Under the pieces are notes generated by a model, which was not told where the DNA came from, ran no database searches, and was given only the letters and a program-made list of their open reading frames with translations. The translations under genes were made by a program, and so were the position numbers. Shown in pieces: positions 1-5,808 of a stretch of DNA of 11,472 bases. Each line of letters begins with the position of its first letter. Within the stretch, counting starts at the first letter, position 1. This stretch comes from Gaiellasilicea sp045403015 (GTDB lineage: Bacteria > Actinomycetota > Thermoleophilia > Gaiellales > Gaiellaceae), in assembly GCA_045403015.1 (NCBI GenBank), contig JAXIPI010000281.1, forward strand, positions 1 to 11,472, in the 5' to 3' direction.

Positions 1-754
1 CCGCCTGACCGCCAGGCCCGCGCCGCTGGGCGCCGAGCTGACGCTGACCCCCAACGCCGCGCTGCCCCCACCCACGGCGGCGGCGCTTGCCGCCGCCGGG
101 CTCGATCGCGTCACCGTCAGCCTGGACTCGCTCGACGACGAGACGTTCCGCGCAATGAACGACGTCGACTTCCCCGTGCAGCGGGTGCTCGACGGGATCG
201 ACGCCGCGGCTGCAGCCGGGATGCCGGTGAAGGTGAACGCGGTGATCAAGCGGGGACTGAACGAGCATTCGATTCTCGAGATGGCGGCTCACTTCCGCGG
301 CACGGGCCACACGCTCCGGTTCATCGAGTACATGGACGTGGGCACGACGAACGGCTGGCGACTCGACGACGTGGTCCCCGCCGCAGAGATCGTCGAGCGC
401 ATCTCGGCCGTGTTCCCGCTCGAGCCCGTCGACCCGGGCTACCGCGGCGAGGTCGCGAAGCGCTGGCGCTACGCGGACGGCGGCGGTGAGGTCGGCCTGA
501 TCTCGTCGGTCACGCAGCCGTTCTGCGGCGACTGCACGCGTTCGCGCATCTCGGCGGAGGGCCGCCTCTACACCTGTCTCTTCGGCATTCGCGGGCACGA
601 CCTGCGTGCGCTGATTCGCGGCGGCGCGTCCGACGACGAACTGACCGAGGCGGTCGCGGGAATCTGGGGCAAGCGCACAGACCGCTACTCCGAACGCCGC
701 TCCGAGGCAACCGCCTCGCTGCCGAAGGTGGAGATGAGCTACATCGGTGGCTAG
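1..754 (+). CDS. moaA: GTP 3',8-cyclase MoaA, 3' part (5' end outside window)
   Basis: MoaA is a radical-SAM enzyme that, with MoaC, converts GTP to cyclic pyranopterin monophosphate, the first step of molybdenum cofactor synthesis in the cytoplasm. The reading frame is open from base 2, before the first ATG at 155, so the gene enters from the left; about 250 residues are present and roughly 80-90 N-terminal residues, including the SAM-binding CxxxCxxC, are missing. Seen here: the core stretch AGLDRVTVSLDSLDDETF, the family motif RFIEYMDVG-TNGW, the C-terminal [4Fe-4S] ligands Cys-x2-Cys-x13-Cys (codons at 524, 533 and 575) and the characteristic C-terminal Gly-Gly. The usual TTNG motif reads TPNA near base 50, an oddity close to the window edge. 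The gene is coupled to the next one: its stop overlaps the neighbour's ribosome binding site. Identity is certain from family motifs. Confidence 0.96.
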   Translation, partial: RLTARPAPLGAELTLTPNAALPPPTAAALAAAGLDRVTVSLDSLDDETFRAMNDVDFPVQRVLDGIDAAAAAGMPVKVNAVIKRGLNEHSILEMAAHFRGTGHTLRFIEYMDVGTTNGWRLDDVVPAAEIVERISAVFPLEPVDPGYRGEVAKRWRYADGGGEVGLISSVTQPFCGDCTRSRISAEGRLYTCLFGIRGHDLRALIRGGASDDELTEAVAGIWGKRTDRYSERRSEATASLPKVEMSYIGG

Positions 755-757
755 GAG
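753..757 (+). promoter_or_regulatory. Ribosome binding site fixing a GTG start
   Basis: AGGAG begins inside the moaA stop codon (TAG, 752-754) and lies 8 nt before the GTG at 766. It decides the GTG start of the downstream gene and implies translational coupling to moaA. Confidence 0.7.
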
Positions 758-765
758 CTGCTGGC

Positions 766-1485
766 GTGAACTCTGAGCACACGCTCGAGCCGCTCTCGCC
801 TTTCACCGACTCCCGCACGCTGGAGCTGGCCGACGCAGTCGAGGTCGACGTGCCGCGCGGAGAGCCGCGGAAGCTGCTCGCAGCGGTCGCCGACGCGCTC
901 GCGGCGCGAGAGCCGGCCGAGACGCTGGCCGAGAAGCTGAACGAGGCGGCCGAGGCGGTAGTCCCCGAGCACGCTCAAGCAGACGTGCGACTTGCGCAGG
1001 CCGTCGCGTACCGGCTCGCTCTCCCCTACCTGTCGCGACACGAAGCGGTCAAGGGCACGCTGGCCGAGGTCGAGCCGTTGCTCGAGGACCTGACCGAGGA
1101 GGAGCTCGCGGAGCGCGGCCCCGCCCTCGCCCGCGCGGCAGTACCGGCGCTCGCGGTCGACGTCGAGTTGCTGAAGGACGAGGGCTATCGCTACGTCGCG
1201 ACCTTCCCGCCGGAGGGCTCTGAAGGGGTCGACGTCGTCGGCAAGGCCTCCGCCTGGCTGACCCGGCGGATGACGGTCGACGGCGACGACGCGCGGCTGG
1301 CGATGCGGCGCTTCCTCGCGGTCGTCGCCGAGGAAGTCGAAATCGACCTTCCGCTCACGGCGGAGACGATCGACCGGATCCTCGCCGAGCCGATGCCGGC
1401 GTACCCGCCGCACGACCGGCCGTTCCTCTCCCTCGCCCGCGGCCTCGTCGAGGAGGCCGTCGCGGAGCGCGGCTTCCCCTGGTGA
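766..1485 (+). CDS. Unknown acidic, helix-rich protein coupled to moaA
   Basis: I do not recognise this 239-residue protein. It starts with GTG 11 nt after the moaA stop, behind an AGGAG. It is rich in Ala, Glu, Leu and Arg, with long predicted helices (about residues 35-135), then a mixed segment with DEGYRYVATFPPEG near 145-158, a further helical part, and a proline-containing tail ending in GFPW. There is no signal peptide, membrane segment or cysteine cluster, so a cytoplasmic soluble protein is likely. Codon use and GC content match moaA and the frame is intact, so it appears to be a real gene. Coupling to moaA suggests, but does not show, a role in molybdenum cofactor or molybdoenzyme biology. 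A perfect hairpin follows the stop by 16 nt. Confidence 0.8.
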   Translation: MNSEHTLEPLSPFTDSRTLELADAVEVDVPRGEPRKLLAAVADALAAREPAETLAEKLNEAAEAVVPEHAQADVRLAQAVAYRLALPYLSRHEAVKGTLAEVEPLLEDLTEEELAERGPALARAAVPALAVDVELLKDEGYRYVATFPPEGSEGVDVVGKASAWLTRRMTVDGDDARLAMRRFLAVVAEEVEIDLPLTAETIDRILAEPMPAYPPHDRPFLSLARGLVEEAVAERGFPW

Positions 1486-1501
1486 ATCCAGGAATTGAGA
1501 G

Positions 1502-1533
1502 GTGAGGGGCGGCCGCAGCCGGCCGCCCCTCAC
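1502..1533. terminator. Bidirectional hairpin terminator between convergent genes
   Basis: A perfect 14-bp stem (GTGAGGGGCGGCCG at 1502-1515 paired with 1520-1533) encloses a CAGC loop. It lies between the convergent stops at 1485 and 1540, so it can end transcription from both sides. Only short, imperfect T-rich tails follow on either strand (GTTTGCTC on the plus side), as is common in high-GC bacteria. Confidence 0.8.
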
Positions 1534-1539
1534 GTTTGC

Positions 1540-3819
1540 TCAGAGCGCCGCGATCGCCGCCTTGACGCGCGCGGGCGTGAGCGGCAGCCGGCGCACGCGG
1601 GCGCCGGTCGCGTCGAACAGGGCGTTCGCGATTGCGGCCGGAATCGCCGTCATCGCATTCTCACCCGAGCCGGTCGGTGCGAAGTTCGGGCGACTGATCA
1701 GCGCGATCTTGACCTCCGGGAGCTCGGTGAAGCGGAGTACCTGGTAGCTGTCCCAGTCGGTGCTCTTGGCCTTCGGGTCGAGCGCGACCTCCTCCTTGAG
1801 CGCCCGGGAGACGCCGTGCACGACGTTCCCCTGGATCTGGGCCTTGATCCCGCGGGGGTTGATGATGATCCCGACGTCGTGCGAGACGACGACGCGGGTG
1901 ACGCGGATCTTGCCGGTCTTCTTGTTCACCTCGATCTCGCACACCGTCCCGGCGTAGCCGTCCTCGCCCTCGTACTGCATCGCGGAGAAGCCGCGACCGG
2001 TGGCGATGTCTCCCTTCGAGGCCGGCTTAGGCGAGTTGCGCAGCTCCCAGCCGGCGGCCTTCGCCGCGACCTCGATCACGTGGCGCAACCGCTCGTCGCC
2101 GACATACCGCAGCCGGAACGTCACGGGATCCGCCCCCGCCGCCGCCGCGAGCTCGTCGATAAAGCTCTCGTTGGCAAACGAGTTCTGGATCCGTGCCGGC
2201 GACCGGAGCGGGCCGGTGAAGTACGGCGAGTCGACCGTCTTCGCGACCACGCGGGCGTTCGGGACGAGACCCTCCTCCTCCAGCAGGTAGCCGGCGACCG
2301 TGTTCGAGTTGTCCGCACCGAGCGGCGGGAACGTGGGAGCACTCGCCCGCACAGGCGCGAGCGTGAGCCCGATCAGGGCACCGGTCGGCAGGTTCGCCGC
2401 ACCGACGTTGCCGGGGCGACCGCCCCTCGCCGCCTGGAGGCTCTCGTAGTCCCAGGCGATGAGATTGCCGTCGGCATCGAGGCCGCCCTTGGCCTTCAGC
2501 ACCATCGGCGTGCCGTAGTGCTCCCAGATGTGCTCGTCCGCACGCATCCACTGGACGCGCACCGGCGCTCCGACCGCCTTCGACATCAGCACCGCGTCGA
2601 TCGAGGCGGTGTCGGCGCCGTTCAGGCCGTAGCAGCCGGAGCCCTCCTTGTAGATCACGTGCACCTGCTGGTCCTTGAAGCCGAGCACTTTCGCCACGGC
2701 GGCGCGGAGTGGATAGACGCCCTGCGTCGGCGACCAGACCGTCGCCTCGTCCGTCTTCACGTCCGCGACGGCGCAGGACGGGCCCATCGACCCGTGCAGC
2801 TGGTACGGGTAGTAGTACGTGGCCTCGACCACCTTCGCCGCGCCGGCCAGAGCCTTGTCGACGTTGCCGTCGCTGACGAGAAGCCGCGACGACGCGGGCC
2901 GCTTGGCCATGTCCGCGTAGAGAGCGTCGTAGTCGGTGGGCACGCCACCGGCGTCCTTCCAGGTGACCTTCAACTCCTGCGCGGCTCGGATCGCACCAGC
3001 CTCCGAGCGGGCAACGACGCCGACAAAGTCCTTCTGCACGACGACCTTGACGAGGTCGGGGATCTTCTTCTTGAAGCCGTTGACGCTGACGAGCTTCGCG
3101 TTGATCCCCGGCGGGCGCACGACGCGACCGTGGAGCATTCCGGGCACCTTGACGTTCTGGACGTACTCCAGCTTCGCCTGCACCTTCTCCGGGATGTCGA
3201 CGTGGCTGAGAGATCTGCCGACGACCTTCAGCTCGGACGGCTTCTTCAGCGGTGCCCGGCCCGTCGACTTGAGGTTGAACCGTTGCCCGCCGATCAGCTC
3301 GCCGTACGTCGCCCGCTTCGAGGAGTCGGTCGAGCTGACAACCGCGCCGTCACGCGTGACGAGCGTGTTCGCCGGGACGCCGAGCTTCTTGGCGCCCATT
3401 TGGATCAGCGCCTGCCGCGCTTCGGCGCAGCCGCGGCGGAGGCCGCCGGCGAAGTTCGTCTTCACCGACTGGCTGCCTGCCGTCGTGCCCTGGTCGGGTG
3501 TGAGCCACGTGTCCGACATGATGACGTCGATCATGTCGAGCGGCACGTCGAGCTCGTCGGCCGCGATCTGCATCTGCGCCGTTTTCAGGCCGGTGCCAAG
3601 CTCCACCTTGCCGGTGTGGATCGTGACGCGACCGCTCTGGGCGACGACCACCCAGGAGTCGATCAGGTTCGCGTCGATCAGTGCCGGACCGATCGCGCCG
3701 GTCGCCGCCTTCGCGCGGGCGGTGCCGAGCGTGAGCGGCGTGCTGAACGCAACGATGAGCGCGCCGCCGCCCTTGAGGAAGTCGCGGCGGGAATGGGGTG
3801 TCTCGATCAGATTCGTCAT
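1540..3819 (-). CDS. Molybdopterin-binding subunit of a Tat-exported molybdenum hydroxylase (IorB/NicB-like)
   Basis: This 759-residue protein is the catalytic large subunit of a xanthine dehydrogenase-family enzyme, which hydroxylates a substrate (often an N-heterocycle or aldehyde) with water at a Mo-cytosine-dinucleotide centre. It begins with a twin-arginine signal: SRRDFLK at residues 10-16, a hydrophobic stretch, and a likely cleavage near AKA (36-38). It is therefore probably exported folded. Seen further on: HTGKVELGTG (first molybdopterin-binding domain), the GSGCYG-NGAD segment typical of the isoquinoline 1-oxidoreductase/nicotinate dehydrogenase branch rather than CO dehydrogenase, and GSGE with the putative catalytic Glu at 720, followed by the usual AIANAL helix. 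The length is normal for the branch. It lies 9 bp downstream of the [2Fe-2S] subunit gene in one operon, with GGGGGAG before the ATG. No FAD subunit is encoded nearby. The substrate cannot be told from sequence. Confidence 0.92.
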   Translation of the reverse strand: MTNLIETPHSRRDFLKGGGALIVAFSTPLTLGTARAKAATGAIGPALIDANLIDSWVVVAQSGRVTIHTGKVELGTGLKTAQMQIAADELDVPLDMIDVIMSDTWLTPDQGTTAGSQSVKTNFAGGLRRGCAEARQALIQMGAKKLGVPANTLVTRDGAVVSSTDSSKRATYGELIGGQRFNLKSTGRAPLKKPSELKVVGRSLSHVDIPEKVQAKLEYVQNVKVPGMLHGRVVRPPGINAKLVSVNGFKKKIPDLVKVVVQKDFVGVVARSEAGAIRAAQELKVTWKDAGGVPTDYDALYADMAKRPASSRLLVSDGNVDKALAGAAKVVEATYYYPYQLHGSMGPSCAVADVKTDEATVWSPTQGVYPLRAAVAKVLGFKDQQVHVIYKEGSGCYGLNGADTASIDAVLMSKAVGAPVRVQWMRADEHIWEHYGTPMVLKAKGGLDADGNLIAWDYESLQAARGGRPGNVGAANLPTGALIGLTLAPVRASAPTFPPLGADNSNTVAGYLLEEEGLVPNARVVAKTVDSPYFTGPLRSPARIQNSFANESFIDELAAAAGADPVTFRLRYVGDERLRHVIEVAAKAAGWELRNSPKPASKGDIATGRGFSAMQYEGEDGYAGTVCEIEVNKKTGKIRVTRVVVSHDVGIIINPRGIKAQIQGNVVHGVSRALKEEVALDPKAKSTDWDSYQVLRFTELPEVKIALISRPNFAPTGSGENAMTAIPAAIANALFDATGARVRRLPLTPARVKAAIAAL

Positions 3820-3828
3820 CTCTCCCCC

Positions 3829-4296
3829 TTAGGCCATCGCCTGCGAGGCGCGCTTGACGGCGTTGACGATCCGGTAGTGCGTGCCACAGCGGCAGATGTT
3901 GCCGTTGAGGGCTTGCTTGATCTGCGCCTCCGTCGGGCGCGGGTTCTTCTTGAGGAACACGATCGACTGCATCACCATGCCGTTGATGCAGTAACCGCAC
4001 TGGGCCGCCTGCTCGGCGATGAACGCCTCGACGACGGGGTGCGGGTTCTTCTCCGTCCCGAGCCCCTCGAGCGTCGTGATCTTCTTGCCGGCGACGGCCG
4101 AGACGGGTACGACGCAGGAGCGGAGCGCCTGCCCCTCCACGTGCACGGTGCAGACCCCGCACTGCGAGAGCCCGCAGCCGAAGCGCGGACCGTGCAGGTC
4201 GAGCTCGTTGCGCAGGACGTAGAGCAGCGGCGTGTCCGGCGCAGACGCGACGGTGTGGCGCTTGCCGTTCACCGTCAGCTTCACTGTCTTAGCCAT
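3829..4296 (-). CDS. [2Fe-2S] subunit of molybdenum hydroxylase (IorA-like)
   Basis: This 155-residue protein carries electrons from the molybdenum centre of its partner through two [2Fe-2S] clusters. The plant-ferredoxin-type cluster is bound by Cys41, Cys46, Cys49 and Cys61 (C-x4-C-x2-C-x11-C); the second by Cys100, Cys103, Cys135 and Cys137, in the family motifs QCGYC and CRCGTHYRI. All eight ligands are present. The frame is open further upstream to an ATG at 4458, but the start at 4296 (MAKTVKLTVNG) is preferred: it gives the family's normal length, begins at the first beta-strand, and is preceded by GGGGGAGGA. The longer version would add 54 unrelated residues overlapping the divergent promoter region. 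It has no signal peptide, so it would reach the periplasmic side by hitch-hiking with the Tat-bearing large subunit. It is the first gene of a two-gene operon. Confidence 0.94.
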   Translation of the reverse strand: MAKTVKLTVNGKRHTVASAPDTPLLYVLRNELDLHGPRFGCGLSQCGVCTVHVEGQALRSCVVPVSAVAGKKITTLEGLGTEKNPHPVVEAFIAEQAAQCGYCINGMVMQSIVFLKKNPRPTEAQIKQALNGNICRCGTHYRIVNAVKRASQAMA

Positions 4297-4444
4297 TCCT
4301 CCCCCTCGACGGATGTAGGAACAGCGTCGCCAAGGCGCGAACGACGGCGGCGCCCCAGCAATGTAGCCCTCCAGCCTGGTGGACACAAGTCCGCGGGGCG
4401 GGAATCGGTTCGCTCCGACACCGCGGGGTAGAATCGGCCGTTCG
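4297..4444. other. Divergent intergenic region
   Basis: These 148 bp separate the leftward hydroxylase operon from the rightward PAP2 gene and must hold both promoters. The rightward -10 is clear (4429-4434). Leftward, TACATC (plus-strand 4311-4316) with a poor -35 is only a guess. An imperfect direct repeat, CCGCGGGGCGGGAATCGG (4391-4408) and CCGCGGGGTAGAATCGG (4421-4437), is spaced by 30 bp; the second copy contains the -10 box. Confidence 0.55.
4429..4434 (+). promoter_or_regulatory. -10 box TAGAAT, probable leaderless promoter
   Basis: TAGAAT fits the actinobacterial TANNNT consensus and ends 10 nt before the ATG at 4445. Transcription would start at or within a few bases of that ATG, giving a leaderless mRNA. 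This agrees with the absence of a Shine-Dalgarno sequence in front of the PAP2 gene. The -35 region is not recognisable. Confidence 0.6.
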
Positions 4445-5191
4445 ATGACCGCCGTCACCGCAACCGCCGACCGACGTCTCCCGCGTGGCTGGGCGCACCT
4501 CGGCCTCCAGTTCGCAATCTGGATCGGCTTCTACGCCCTCTACCAGGTCGCTCGCGGCGCGGCCGACCAAAGTGTCAGCCGCGCGTTCGCGAACGGGGAG
4601 TGGGTCATCGACTTTCAGCGCCGCCTCGGCTCGATGATCGAGCTGCCCCTCCAACACCTCGTCGACCGCTCGTCCGTGCTGGTCCAGGCGACGTCGTACA
4701 CGTACTGGCTCTCACAGTTCGCGATCGTCGGATTCGCGCTGCTCTACGTCTACTTCCGCGCGCACGAGCGCTTCTTACGGTTCCGGAACACGCTGATCCT
4801 CGCGAACCTGATCGGCCTCGTCGGCTACATCACTTTCCCCACGGCGCCGCCGAGAATGTTCCCGCAGGCCGGGTTCGCCGACACGCTCGCCCAGCATGCG
4901 GCTCTGACGCACAACTCGAGCGTCGTCCAGTTCTCGGCGAACCCCTACGCCGCGATGCCGAGCCTCCACTCGTGCGACGCGCTGATCGTCGGGGTCGTCA
5001 TGGCGCTCGTCGTGCGCTCGCGGTGGGCGAAGGCGCTCTGGCTGGCGTGGCCCCCGTGGGTCTGGTTCAGCGTGATGGCGACCGGCAACCATTTCTGGCT
5101 CGACATCGCCGCAGGGATCGTGGTCGCGGGAATCGCAGCGGCGGTCGTCTACCGCCCGTGGCGGCGTCTCCGCTCGCACGCCGTGGCATGA
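4445..5191 (+). CDS. PAP2-family (AUR1/IPC-synthase-like) membrane phosphatase
   Basis: This 248-residue integral membrane protein belongs to the PAP2_3-type lipid phosphatase/phosphotransferase group. The group's histidines sit in PSLH (His175) and in TGNHFWLD (His216, Asp220), the nucleophile/acid-base arrangement of PAP2 enzymes; the family segment FPTAPPRMFP lies at 131-140. About five to six hydrophobic stretches are visible (near 19-36, 88-105, 116-131, 178-191, 196-212, 221-236). The frame extends upstream to an ATG at 4379, but the start at 4445 is chosen because it directly follows a -10 box, and the longer version would include the promoter. Its stop overlaps the next gene's ATG by 4 bp, so the two are co-translated. 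The neighbour makes phosphatidylinositol phosphate or a similar lipid, so dephosphorylation of that lipid, or head-group transfer, is a plausible job; this is inference. Confidence 0.88.
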   Translation: MTAVTATADRRLPRGWAHLGLQFAIWIGFYALYQVARGAADQSVSRAFANGEWVIDFQRRLGSMIELPLQHLVDRSSVLVQATSYTYWLSQFAIVGFALLYVYFRAHERFLRFRNTLILANLIGLVGYITFPTAPPRMFPQAGFADTLAQHAALTHNSSVVQFSANPYAAMPSLHSCDALIVGVVMALVVRSRWAKALWLAWPPWVWFSVMATGNHFWLDIAAGIVVAGIAAAVVYRPWRRLRSHAVA

Positions 5192-5808
5192 GCGTCAAGA
5201 CCGTGTACACGTCGGGTGCGCGAGTGATCGCGGCCCGCTCGATGACGGGCCTCGCCCGGACGCGGGTGACGCCGAACATGCTCACCGCGGCCGGCGTCAG
5301 CCTCTGCGCGGTCGGCGCGGTCCTCGTCTACTTCGAGTACCGGAACGAGGTGCTCTTCTTCTGGACCGGTGCGCTCGCTTTCGTCGTCGGCTCCGTGCTG
5401 GACATCCTGGACGGCGCCCTCGCCCGCGCCGGCGGGAAGCAGACACCCTTCGGCGGCTTCCTCGACTCGACGCTCGACCGCGTCGGCGAGGGGTTGATGC
5501 TCGGCGCGATCGCGCTCGTCTTCATGCGTGACGGCCAGGAGCTCGCGCTCGCGTTCGCCGTCGCTGCGATCGGCGGCTCGTTCCTCGTCCCCTACGCCCG
5601 CGCCAAGGCCGAGGGCCTCGGGATCAAGGGCGACGTGGGCATCGGTTCGCGAGCGGAGCGGGTCGTCGTGATCTCGGCCGGGCTCGCCCTCGCGCCCTGG
5701 GGTGTGCTGCCGTGGGCGATCGGCGTCCTCGCCGTGACCGCGTGGTTCACCGTGCTGCAGCGGATCCTGCACGTCCGCCGCGAGCTTCGGTCCTCTGCGT
5801 CCGGCTAG
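5188..5808 (+). CDS. pgsA: CDP-alcohol phosphatidyltransferase, likely phosphatidylinositol-phosphate synthase
   Basis: This 206-residue membrane enzyme transfers a phosphatidyl group from CDP-diacylglycerol to an alcohol. The complete signature D-x2-DG-x2-AR-x8-G-x3-D-x3-D is present at Asp72, Asp75-Gly76, Ala79-Arg80, Gly89, Asp93 and Asp97. Downstream, ARAKAEGLGIKGDVG (137-151) and SRAERVV (154-160) resemble mycobacterial phosphatidylinositol-phosphate synthase (PgsA1), where basic residues here bind inositol phosphate, better than phosphatidylglycerophosphate synthase. Hydrophobic helices fill most of the rest. The ATG shares ATGA with the PAP2 stop. A longer open frame to 4600 is the out-of-frame shadow of the PAP2 gene and is rejected. 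The inositol-phosphate synthase at 9995-11164 would supply its substrate. Family certain; inositol-phosphate specificity probable. The stop lies in a CTAG shared with the convergent regulator gene. Confidence 0.9.
   Translation: MSVKTVYTSGARVIAARSMTGLARTRVTPNMLTAAGVSLCAVGAVLVYFEYRNEVLFFWTGALAFVVGSVLDILDGALARAGGKQTPFGGFLDSTLDRVGEGLMLGAIALVFMRDGQELALAFAVAAIGGSFLVPYARAKAEGLGIKGDVGIGSRAERVVVISAGLALAPWGVLPWAIGVLAVTAWFTVLQRILHVRRELRSSASG

Noticed and set aside
1495..4431. A 978-codon rightward open frame opposite the hydroxylase operon
   Set aside because: It is the antisense shadow of two well-identified genes in GC-rich DNA; its translation is Arg/Asp/Leu-rich without motifs and it runs through the terminator and divergent promoter region.
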